Assembly (NCBI GenBank): GCA_903930345.1
Contig: CAIYYI010000230.1
Span: 1-64,000, forward strand
DNA length: 64,000 nucleotides
DNA from: an uncultured Verrucomicrobiota bacterium
Lineage (GTDB): Bacteria > Verrucomicrobiota > Verrucomicrobiia > Limisphaerales > CAIYYI01
Reading direction: 5' to 3'
Position 1 is the first letter of the stretch. The number at the start of each line of letters is the position of its first letter. Positions 55,919 to 64,000 of this stretch are shown one piece after another. The notes beneath the pieces are model-generated. The model ran no database searches. It was not told the DNA's origin and saw only the letters and a program-made list of their open reading frames with translations. Both the position numbers and the translations under genes were made by a program.

Positions 55919-57577
55919 TCAATCTTCGGGCAGTGGCTGGCCTTTGGTTTCAGGCGCCCAGATCAAGGCCACGATGCCCACCAGGTAAATCAATGACATG
56001 GTGACCGCCACCGTGCGGAACGGATAGACCGCACTCAACGCCCCCAACAGGAAGGGAAACGGGGCGGTGATAAAACGAACGGTATTGTAACAGAAACCCA
56101 CCCCTGTGCCGCGCAGGCGGGTGGGGAACAATTCCGGGAAGTAAATGGAATACCCGGCAAAGACTGAGAGGGTCACAAACCCAAGCATTGGTAGCATCCA
56201 GTAAACATCACTCTCGGTTTTCAGGGAGTAAAACACGTAGGCCACCACCACCAAGGCCATGCTGTAGGCCAATAAAAACGCCTTTCGCCGATTGAAGAAG
56301 GCGGCTACAAAAGTGAAGGTAAACATGCCGGTCAGGGATCCCACATCCTGCAGCATCATGCCTTTGGACACGATTTTGGCGATCGACTTTTGGAGGGAGG
56401 CAATCTGTCCCGGGAAGGCTTGTTCCAGCAACTGCCGGTTAAGGAAAAGAATCTCCTCCTTCTCTTTTTTCTTCTGCACCAGGACGATCTGGTTTTGAGT
56501 GTTTTTTGTGAGGGTGACATTCTTGAACGCCTGTTCGTTGAAGATGCTGGCGCCCAGAATGATCCGGTTAAAGTCCTCCGTCAGGACGGCGGCTGAAAGG
56601 GTGCCTGCCTCGGCCTGCTGGACCACAGCAGGGCTCATGAGTTGCTTGATATGAGCCACCGCGCTGTTGGTGGAAGCCTTGAGGCTGGCGTTGACTTTGG
56701 CAATATCCAGAATTTCCCTTTCATAGAGGGGGCTGCTTTTCAGGGCCTTGTTGACCAATTCGGGCGAGAAGAAACCGATGCCCCACAGGCCTACCATGCC
56801 GGCCACCCCCAGAGAAATGCCAACGAAAGTATTGTGGCGCCAGCGGGGATGCCGGAAAAGGTCGGCCATGGAGCCGACTTTCTTGCCGGTGCCGGCCTTG
56901 GCCTGGGCGCGGGCATTGCGCCACGGTTCTGGTTCCTTGAGCAGGATGAACATGGGCACGCCCAACACGATGGGGAAAATGCTGATGAAGAATATGACCT
57001 GCCAACCGCTATAGCTGCCCCAGACGCTCTCCTGGGCTGGGGTGATGCCCAAGCTCAGAGATGCCCCGATGATATTGCCGACGGCGGACAGGGTCTGCAT
57101 GGAGCCCAAGGCCCACGTCCGGAACTTGGGCGGGACGCTCTCGGCCACCAGCGTGGTGGCGGCTCCGAACATGCCTCCGACCCCCATTCCGCAGAGCAGG
57201 CGGTAAATGAGGAATTCAATGGTGCTGCCGGAAATTCCGGAAAGTGCGGAGAACCCCGTGTAGGCGATCAAAGTGGCGATCATGGCTTTCACCCGCCCAA
57301 AGCGGTCACTCATCATGCCAAACAGCAGGCCGCCGATGCCCCAGCCCACCATGAGGATACAGGTGGCCATGCCGCCCCAGTATTTCACATCCCCATCTGT
57401 CGCGCCCGGTCCCAGCAGTTCCTGGATGGCTGGCTGCCGTGCCAGCACAAAAATGCGCTGTCCCATGCAGTCAAACAGCCAGCCGCAGGAGGCCAAAATG
57501 ACCACCAACCAGTGGTAAAAGGTCACCCCCTGGAAAATACCTTTGTTTTCGTTTTTGTTTTCAGCAATGGATGCCAT
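55919..57577 (-). CDS. MFS transporter
   Basis: 552 aa polytopic; GMMSDRFGRVKAM; ELFPTRLRGTGVGFCYN; extended central soluble loop. Confidence 0.88.
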   Translation of the reverse strand: MASIAENKNENKGIFQGVTFYHWLVVILASCGWLFDCMGQRIFVLARQPAIQELLGPGATDGDVKYWGGMATCILMVGWGIGGLLFGMMSDRFGRVKAMIATLIAYTGFSALSGISGSTIEFLIYRLLCGMGVGGMFGAATTLVAESVPPKFRTWALGSMQTLSAVGNIIGASLSLGITPAQESVWGSYSGWQVIFFISIFPIVLGVPMFILLKEPEPWRNARAQAKAGTGKKVGSMADLFRHPRWRHNTFVGISLGVAGMVGLWGIGFFSPELVNKALKSSPLYEREILDIAKVNASLKASTNSAVAHIKQLMSPAVVQQAEAGTLSAAVLTEDFNRIILGASIFNEQAFKNVTLTKNTQNQIVLVQKKKEKEEILFLNRQLLEQAFPGQIASLQKSIAKIVSKGMMLQDVGSLTGMFTFTFVAAFFNRRKAFLLAYSMALVVVAYVFYSLKTESDVYWMLPMLGFVTLSVFAGYSIYFPELFPTRLRGTGVGFCYNTVRFITAPFPFLLGALSAVYPFRTVAVTMSLIYLVGIVALIWAPETKGQPLPED

Positions 57578-57709
57578 TGAATTTGAAAAGGCTTAATGTT
57601 TTAGTGTGTTTCCGGGTTCAAGCTAATGCCGGATTGTCGGGAATTTGCGCCAACCGTGTCAAGTGGACATTCAGTGGGGGGATGATTATGTGACGATTAA
57701 TGCGTCGAG

Positions 57710-58390
57710 TCAGGGTTTTTCTTTCAGGAACGGTCCCACCACCTCCCGCCAAATGGCATAGCCATTGGTGTTCATGTGGAGTTGGTCGTTTAGATAAATG
57801 TCCGGTTTGGGCAAACCGTCCGGGGCCAGCATGTGTGGGAAAACATCAATGAACACCAGGTTTTTGCTTTCCTTGATATAATCCGCGATGAGTTTGTTGG
57901 CGGTTTTGATGCGGGCGATTTGAGTCCAGCGGGCCGGGTTGGGAGCAATGGAAATATAGGCGATACGGGTTTGCGGCAATCGGTCCCGCACGGTTTTGAC
58001 AAAAGCCTGGAAGTCGGCCAGAACCTGTTCCGGGGATTTGCCGCCGTTGAGGTCATTGCCTCCCGCATACATCACGACCAACCGGGGTTGGTGCGGAATG
58101 ACAATGCGTTCCGCAAAATACGTGGAATCAACTATCTGCGAGCCGCCAAAGCCGCGATTGATGACCTGATACCCAGGGAAGTCCCTGGCCAGACTACGCC
58201 ACATTCGGATGCTGGAACTGCCCACAAACAGCGCCGCATTTTTGGGTGGGGGATTGGTTTGATCCGCGCGTTCAAACGCGGTGATCTCTTTTTCCCACCG
58301 GGTAAACTGATTGGTGGCCCCGGGCAGCCACATGGCGGGCAACAGCAATAAGCTCAACAGTGAACAGAGCAGGGACAAGCGTGGTTTCAT
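57710..58390 (-). CDS. SGNH/GDSL-type hydrolase, secreted
   Basis: ALFVGSSSIRMWRSL; NRGFGGSQI; YAGGNDLNGG; DQLHMNTNGYAIW; start at MKPRLSLLCSLL. Confidence 0.87.
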   Translation of the reverse strand: MKPRLSLLCSLLSLLLLPAMWLPGATNQFTRWEKEITAFERADQTNPPPKNAALFVGSSSIRMWRSLARDFPGYQVINRGFGGSQIVDSTYFAERIVIPHQPRLVVMYAGGNDLNGGKSPEQVLADFQAFVKTVRDRLPQTRIAYISIAPNPARWTQIARIKTANKLIADYIKESKNLVFIDVFPHMLAPDGLPKPDIYLNDQLHMNTNGYAIWREVVGPFLKEKP

Positions 58391-58474
58391 GGCGGTACTT
58401 TGGCCCCAATCCGTGCGGTTCGAAAAGTAAATATTTTCCTTCAAGCGTTTCTTTTCCTGTTTCATGCTGCTGGC

Positions 58475-59347
58475 ATGCGAAGTCTGCCTCTCCAAATGGT
58501 CCGGCAGGCGGTGAAAACCGCCCTGGCGGAGGATGTTGGCACTGGTGACGTCACCACGCTCTCCACCGTGCCCGCCCGGCACCGGGCGACGGCGGTGTTG
58601 GTGGCGCGCGAGCCTTTGGTGGTGGCAGGTCTGGTTTTTGCCGAAACGGCCTTCCGGCAGGTGTCCTCTCGGGTCTGTGTCAAACACTTGGTTCGTGACG
58701 GCCAGAGTGTGGCCGCCGGCACCGAATTGATGCGGGTGACCGGTCTGGCACGGGCACTCCTGACCGGTGAGCGTGTGGCCCTGAATTTTGTGCAGCGTCT
58801 ATCCGGGGTGGCCACCCTGACCCGCAAATTTGCACAAGCCATCAAAGGAAGCCGGGCGGTGATTTTGGACACGCGCAAAACCACCCCCGGCTGGCGACTG
58901 TTTGAAAAGTACGCGGTCAGTTGTGGGGGCGGCACCAACCACCGGACCGGGCTGTATGACATGGTCCTGATCAAGGATAACCATCTGGCGGCCTTGCGCG
59001 ATACCCCACCCAACGCCGTTGCGGCAGCGGTAGCGCGTGCCCGGTTCCAGTATCCCCGGCTCAAGGTGGAAGTGGAGGCTGATAATCTGGAGCAGGTGGG
59101 GCAAGCCCTGGCCGCCCGGGCGGATATCATCCTCCTGGACAACATGAGTCTGGCGCAACTGCGGGAGGCGGTGGCCTTGGTGGGCCGACGCGCCAAAACC
59201 GAGGCCAGCGGAGGGGTCAACCTGAAGACGGTTGCAGCCATTGCCGCCACAGGGGTGAATTTCATCTCCGTGGGCGCGTTGACGCACTCGGCTCCCGCCG
59301 TGGATGTGGCCTTGGATTTTGTGGCGCAGACGGAGCTGGATGCATGA
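58475..59347 (+). CDS. nadC: Nicotinate-nucleotide pyrophosphorylase
   Basis: ALAEDVGTGDVTT; LNFVQRLSGVATLTR; ILDTRKTTPGWR; GGGTNHRTGLYDMVLIKDNH. Confidence 0.95.
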   Translation: MRSLPLQMVRQAVKTALAEDVGTGDVTTLSTVPARHRATAVLVAREPLVVAGLVFAETAFRQVSSRVCVKHLVRDGQSVAAGTELMRVTGLARALLTGERVALNFVQRLSGVATLTRKFAQAIKGSRAVILDTRKTTPGWRLFEKYAVSCGGGTNHRTGLYDMVLIKDNHLAALRDTPPNAVAAAVARARFQYPRLKVEVEADNLEQVGQALAARADIILLDNMSLAQLREAVALVGRRAKTEASGGVNLKTVAAIAATGVNFISVGALTHSAPAVDVALDFVAQTELDA

Positions 59348-60327
59348 ACACCGACGCTAAAATTCTGCGGGCGCTGCGGGCGGCCGGGGAAGGAACGGTT
59401 TCCGGGGCCGAACTCTCCCAGAAACTGGGGGTGAGCCGCGCGGCCATCTGGGCGCACATTGAGGAGCTGCGCGAATTGGGTTATGACATCGAAGCCAGCC
59501 CGCACCTCGGCTACCGTTTGCGCGGCGTGCCGGACGTGTTGCACGCCGATGATTTAATGGCCCGGCTCGAGGGCAACCGCATCGTTGGAAGAGACATCAA
59601 AGTCTTTCAGGAAACCACCTCCACCAGCGATGTGGTGGACAAGCTATCGCGGGACGGTGTGCCGGAGGGGATCGTGGTGTTTGCGGAGGCGCAAACCAAG
59701 GGGCGGGGACGCATGGGCCGATCCTGGGTGTCACCTTCCGGTCTGGGGCTTTGGTTTTCCGTGCTCTTGCGACCCCGGATGCGGCCGCAGTCCGCCATGC
59801 AATTGACGGTGGCGGCCGCCACCGCGGTGACCCGCGCGCTGCGTTCGCGGTGCTCGTTACCCATCGGGATCAAATGGCCCAATGACATCCTGGTGCAAGG
59901 ACGCAAGCTGGTGGGCATTCTCACCGAGATGAGCGCCGAACTGGACTCCGTGCGGCATCTTTGCCTGGGCGTGGGCATGAATATCAACCAGGAACAGCGC
60001 GACTTTCCCAGGGAACTGCACGGATTGGCCACCTCGCTGCGCATGGAAACCGGCGAAATGTGGTCGCGTTCCGACCTGGCCGTGGCAATCCTCAAGGAGT
60101 TGGATGTGGAGTATGACCGCATCATCTGCGGTCGGTTTTCCGAGGTGGTGGAGGAATGGGCACGGCAAAGTGTCACCCTTGGCCATCCGGTGACCATCCT
60201 CGTTGGCAATCGCAAAATCCACGGGCGGGCGGAATCTCTGGATGTGGATGGCGCCCTGCTGGTGCGGACCCAGCATGGCCACCTGGAACGTATTGTGGGT
60301 GGAGAAGTTGTTTTGGAGAAAAAATGA
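59344..60327 (+). CDS. birA: Biotin--[acetyl-CoA-carboxylase] ligase/repressor
   Basis: N-terminal HTH VSGAELSQKLGVSRAAIWAHIEELRELGY; TKGRGRMGRSWVSPSGLGLWFSVLLRP; GIKWPNDILV. Confidence 0.94.
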   Translation: MNTDAKILRALRAAGEGTVSGAELSQKLGVSRAAIWAHIEELRELGYDIEASPHLGYRLRGVPDVLHADDLMARLEGNRIVGRDIKVFQETTSTSDVVDKLSRDGVPEGIVVFAEAQTKGRGRMGRSWVSPSGLGLWFSVLLRPRMRPQSAMQLTVAAATAVTRALRSRCSLPIGIKWPNDILVQGRKLVGILTEMSAELDSVRHLCLGVGMNINQEQRDFPRELHGLATSLRMETGEMWSRSDLAVAILKELDVEYDRIICGRFSEVVEEWARQSVTLGHPVTILVGNRKIHGRAESLDVDGALLVRTQHGHLERIVGGEVVLEKK

Positions 60328-61073
60328 TCCTCCTGCTCGACATCGGCAATACCACCACCCACATCGCCTTGGCTGATGCCCGGAGGGTGCGGCGGCCATC
60401 CGGTTTTCCCACGCTGCTTTGGCAGCAAGGCCAGGCCGGTCGGGAATTAAGTCGGTTGGCGGGCGCCTCGGTACCGTCCCAAGTCGCCCTTTGTTCCGTG
60501 GTTCCCTCCGTTACCCCCTTGGCGGTTGGGTGGGTGCGGGATCATTGGGACAAACCGGTGGCGGTCTTAACCCACCGCAACGCTCCCGGCTTGCGCTTTC
60601 GCTATCCCAAACCCCAAACCATTGGCGCGGATCGCCTGGCCAACCTCGTGGCCTTGAAACATCACTATGGTGCTCCGGCGGTGAGCCTGGATATCGGAAC
60701 TGCCACCACTTTGGAAGTCCTGGATGCCGAGGGTTTCTTTATTGGCGGCATCATCACCGCCGGACCGGCGGCGCTCGCGGAGTATCTCACTGAGAAAACC
60801 GCCCGCCTGCCGCGTGTGATGCCGCAGAGAGTACGCTCTGTTCTGGGCCGCAGCACGCGGGAATCCATGCTGGTGGGAGTGGTTCGCGGATATCAAGGGC
60901 TGGTGCGTGAATTGGTGGGCGGTTTGCAGGCGAAATTTGCCTGCCAGCGACTGTCGGTGGTGGCCACGGGTGGGGGCCTGCGCTGGCTGCCCCGCAAATT
61001 GCCGGGGGTCACAGACATCCGGCCGGATCTCACGCTGGAAGGGCTGCGCCTGTTCGCTTGTGCCAACAAGTAA
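60324..61073 (+). CDS. coaX: Type III pantothenate kinase
   Basis: MILLLDIGNTTTHIALAD; IGADRLANLVALKHHYG; SLDIGTATTLEVLDAEGFFIGGIITAG; ATGGGLRWLP; ATGA overlap with birA. Confidence 0.93.
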   Translation: MILLLDIGNTTTHIALADARRVRRPSGFPTLLWQQGQAGRELSRLAGASVPSQVALCSVVPSVTPLAVGWVRDHWDKPVAVLTHRNAPGLRFRYPKPQTIGADRLANLVALKHHYGAPAVSLDIGTATTLEVLDAEGFFIGGIITAGPAALAEYLTEKTARLPRVMPQRVRSVLGRSTRESMLVGVVRGYQGLVRELVGGLQAKFACQRLSVVATGGGLRWLPRKLPGVTDIRPDLTLEGLRLFACANK

Positions 61074-61139
61074 AGACGGGATGGGGGGTGGATTTACGTG
61101 CTTGCGTCGCAGGCCGGGCGATTGGAGACTGGCGGCTGC

Positions 61140-61946
61140 ATGAACCGAATTGACGAACGCTTTGGCAAATTGCAGGCCGCCCGCCAGAAAGGATTGGTGG
61201 TGTACATTGGGGCCGGCGATCCGGATCTGGAGGCCACCCGCCAGTTGGCCCTGGCTTTTGACCTTGCCGGGGTGGATGTGCTGGAGTTGGGGGTGCCTTT
61301 CAGCGATCCCCTGGCCGATGGCCTGGTCAACCAGTTGGCCGCCCAACGGGGGCTTGATTCCGGCACGACGCCCATGGGGGTGCTGGAGACGGTGTCAGCC
61401 ATCCGCAAGCAAAGCCAGATCCCCATCGTCCTTTACATCTATTACAATCTGATTCACCGGCAGGGGGTGGAGGTGTTTGTGCGGGCGGCGGCACAGGCCG
61501 GGGTGGATGGTCTGCTGGTGCTGGATCTGCCCCCGGAAGAGGCGGTGAATTACGAAACGATGATGGCGCAGGCCGGCCTGTGCAATATCTACCTGGTGGC
61601 CCCCACCACTCCGGAGGACCGGATGGAATTCATCGCGCGGCGCGGCAAGGGGTTTCTTTATTACATTTCCCGGGAGGGGGTGACCGGCATGCAGACCAGT
61701 GTGGCGGGCAATATTTCCCAGATGACCGCCCGCATCCGCCAGCATACCCGCCTGCCCATCGCCGTGGGCTTTGGCATTTCCAATGCGGAGCAGGCCCGTA
61801 CGGTGGCGCAAAGCGCGGAGGCCATTGTGGTGGGTAGCGCGGTGGTGAATCTGGTGGCGCGTCACGGCAGATCTCCGGAGCTGGTGCCCACGGTGGCAGC
61901 CTTTGTGCAGAGTCTGGTGCAGGCCATCAGACCCTCAACCCCATAA
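61140..61946 (+). CDS. trpA: Tryptophan synthase alpha subunit
   Basis: MNRIDERFGKLQ; YIGAGDPDLEATRQLALAFDLAGVDVLELGVPFSDPLADG; GVDGLLVLDLPPEEA; YYISREGVTG. Confidence 0.95.
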   Translation: MNRIDERFGKLQAARQKGLVVYIGAGDPDLEATRQLALAFDLAGVDVLELGVPFSDPLADGLVNQLAAQRGLDSGTTPMGVLETVSAIRKQSQIPIVLYIYYNLIHRQGVEVFVRAAAQAGVDGLLVLDLPPEEAVNYETMMAQAGLCNIYLVAPTTPEDRMEFIARRGKGFLYYISREGVTGMQTSVAGNISQMTARIRQHTRLPIAVGFGISNAEQARTVAQSAEAIVVGSAVVNLVARHGRSPELVPTVAAFVQSLVQAIRPSTP

Positions 61947-61975
61947 TGATCGGTTAAACAAAGGAGTTGAATGGC

Positions 61976-63109
61976 ATGAGTACCAAGAAATCAGCGAAAC
62001 AGGATCGTTTTGTGGTGGTGATGGCGGGCGGGCGCGGGGAGCGTTTCTGGCCGGTCAGCCGGGAGAAAACGCCCAAGCAACTGATCCGGTTGCTGGGGGA
62101 GGGATCCTTCCTGCAGCAGGCCGTGGCCCGGGTGGGGACGCTGGTGCCGCCCGAGAATATTTTCATCATCACCAACGAGGTGCAGGCGGCCGAGGTGCGA
62201 CGGCAGTTGCCACAACTCCCCAGGGGCAACGTGGTGGCCGAACCCTGCGGACGGGATACCTGCGCGGCGGTGGCCCTCGGGGCGGCCATTGTGGCCGCCC
62301 GTTCCAGCACCGGAGTGATGGCGGTTTTGCCGGCGGATCACGTGATTCCCGACGCCCGCAAATTCCAGCGCGTGCTGGCTGAGAGCTTTGACCTCGCCCG
62401 CCGTGAGCCGACGATTGTGACCATTGGCATCAAGCCCAATGAGCCCGCCACCGGCTACGGTTACATCCGCGTGGGTGTCAGATTGCCCCCATCCGCAGGC
62501 AGCTCGGCGGGCCGGACTGATTTCCACCAAGCGGAGCAGTTCGTGGAAAAACCGCACTTGGAAAAGGCCCGGGAGTATCTGGCCGCAGGGAACTACCGGT
62601 GGAATGCCGGAATGTTCATCTGGTCGGTGCCCACCATCATGGAGGGATTGCGGCAGCATCAGCCGGGGATGCACGCGGCCGCCCTGCGCTGGCAGGCGGT
62701 GGCCTCGCAACCGGCCAGACTGGCCCGTCTCCTGGCCCGCGAATACCCTGACATCCAAAAGATTTCCATCGATTTCGCCCTCATGGAAAAAGCCCGTAAC
62801 GTGGTGGTGGCTGACGCCACTTTTGCCTGGGACGATCTCGGCTCCTGGCCCGCTTTGTCCCGCCACCTTAAGGCGGATGCGGCCGGTAATTGTGCGGTGG
62901 GCGATTTTCTGCACGTGGATGCCGCCCGCAATCTGGTCTTTGACGCCCGCACGAAGCACCGGACCCCCATTGCGGTGGTGGGTTTGCAGGATTGCATCCT
63001 GGTGCATACCGATGATGCGGTGATGGTGGCGAGCAAGCACGACTCCCAGAAGGTCAAGGATCTGGTGAAAATGCTCGCCGGTGATCCGCGGTTCAAACAC
63101 CTGGTCTGA
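61976..63109 (+). CDS. Mannose-1-phosphate guanylyltransferase
   Basis: VVVMAGGRGERFWPVSREKTPKQL; EPCGRDTCAAVALGA; PADHVIPD; YGYIRVG; WNAGMFIWS. Confidence 0.92.
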   Translation: MSTKKSAKQDRFVVVMAGGRGERFWPVSREKTPKQLIRLLGEGSFLQQAVARVGTLVPPENIFIITNEVQAAEVRRQLPQLPRGNVVAEPCGRDTCAAVALGAAIVAARSSTGVMAVLPADHVIPDARKFQRVLAESFDLARREPTIVTIGIKPNEPATGYGYIRVGVRLPPSAGSSAGRTDFHQAEQFVEKPHLEKAREYLAAGNYRWNAGMFIWSVPTIMEGLRQHQPGMHAAALRWQAVASQPARLARLLAREYPDIQKISIDFALMEKARNVVVADATFAWDDLGSWPALSRHLKADAAGNCAVGDFLHVDAARNLVFDARTKHRTPIAVVGLQDCILVHTDDAVMVASKHDSQKVKDLVKMLAGDPRFKHLV

Positions 63110-63162
63110 CTTCATTGCAAGAGATGGTTGCCTGCCCGCCTGATTCGGTTTAGAGTCCGGCC

Positions 63163-64000
63163 ATGATTCACTTTCGATATGGCCAGGCTTGGGTGCTGGG
63201 TGCCTCAGCCGCTCTCTTTATCGTGCATTTGGCCGGTGCGGCGCAGCCGCCCGCCGGATTCCAACCGTTGTTCAATGAGCGCGACCTCACCGGATGGTGG
63301 GGGGCCACAACCGAGGATCCGCGCAAGTATCTGGCGTTGCCCGCCGAAGAGTTTCAGAAAAAGCGATCAGCCAGTTTGGCGGACATCCAGAAGCATTGGT
63401 CGGTGCAGGGGGATGAGTTGGTCAATGACGGCAACGGTCTCTATCTGACCACGGATAAGAACTACCGCGATTTCGAGTTGCACCTGGAGTACAAAACCGT
63501 GCCCAAGGCCGACAGCGGCATCTACTTGAAGGGTTGCCCGCAGGTGCAGATCTGGGATTTCACGGATCAGGCCAAGTTTAGCATCGGCGGCAACAAGGGT
63601 TCGGGCGGACTCTGGAACAACTCCCCGGGAGCGCCCGGCAAGGATCCCCTGGTTTTGGCGGACAAGCCTCTGGGCGAGTGGAATCATTTCCGCGTGCTGC
63701 AACTGGGCAGCCGCACCACGGTCTGGTTGAATAACCAACTGGTGGTGGCCAACGCCAACATGGAGAATTATTTCGACCGCAAACAACCGCTCCCGCCTGC
63801 CGGACCGATCCAATTGCAAACCCACGGTGGCGAAATCCGCTGGCGCAATCTCTTCCTGCGCGAAATCGCCTCCGATGATGCCAACCGCACCCTGCGCGGT
63901 GTTGATTCAGACGGTTTTTTATCGGTGTTCAACGGTCGGGACTTCACCGGGTGGGCCGGGCCGGTGGATAATTACGAGGTGCGGGATGGTTCGATTGTGT
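63163..64000 (+). CDS. DUF1080 (3-keto-disaccharide hydrolase-like) protein, truncated at window end
   Basis: Manual translation from ATG at 63163: signal peptide, then FQPLFNERDLTGWWG...FELHLEYKTVPKADSGIYLKG...WNHFRVLQLGSRTTVWLNN; second module FLSVFNGRDFTGW starts near 63919. Confidence 0.88.
   Translation, partial: MIHFRYGQAWVLGASAALFIVHLAGAAQPPAGFQPLFNERDLTGWWGATTEDPRKYLALPAEEFQKKRSASLADIQKHWSVQGDELVNDGNGLYLTTDKNYRDFELHLEYKTVPKADSGIYLKGCPQVQIWDFTDQAKFSIGGNKGSGGLWNNSPGAPGKDPLVLADKPLGEWNHFRVLQLGSRTTVWLNNQLVVANANMENYFDRKQPLPPAGPIQLQTHGGEIRWRNLFLREIASDDANRTLRGVDSDGFLSVFNGRDFTGWAGPVDNYEVRDGSIV

Overview
This 64 kb, GC-rich bacterial window is probably from a Verrucomicrobia-like lineage (inferred from gene content, not tested). 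It falls into four zones. (1) 1.6-19.9 kb is a redox island. A minus-strand operon encodes an Rrf2 regulator, a tetraheme cytochrome c, two NHL-repeat proteins flanking a predicted outer-membrane beta-barrel, a 12-heme-type cytochrome, and a 1325-aa fusion protein. Divergent from it are a 13-heme cytochrome, ResB-like and CcsA-like cytochrome c maturation proteins, and a radical SAM protein. I counted 51 CxxCH motifs plus one CX3CH in four proteins, so this looks like an extracellular or trans-outer-membrane electron conduit. The standout is the 1325-aa ORF. Its ~480-aa N-terminal P-loop ATPase region resembles the start of BREX PglY/DUF6079 proteins. It is fused in frame to a membrane cytochrome b domain and a 23-CxxCH domain with tandem triheme repeats. 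(2) 19.9-39.4 kb holds secreted beta-propeller/NHL proteins (one of 2098 aa), CotH, rhodanese/CoA-disulfide-reductase-like proteins, a beta-helix protein, a methyltransferase, an oxidoreductase and a sugar-isomerase-like protein. (3) 39.4-42.3 kb is a repeat-rich intergenic island with a small HTH-like ORF next to tRNA-Ser(GGA). (4) 42.5-64 kb is mostly housekeeping and metabolic: a glycosidase-like protein, thiH, vapBC, mnmE, a Crp/Fnr regulator, an amino-sugar kinase-MurQ fusion, tandem MBL proteins, MFS, GDSL, nadC, birA, coaX, trpA, mannose-1-P guanylyltransferase and a truncated DUF1080 protein. Family calls rest on motif recognition and memory of families; no searches were run.
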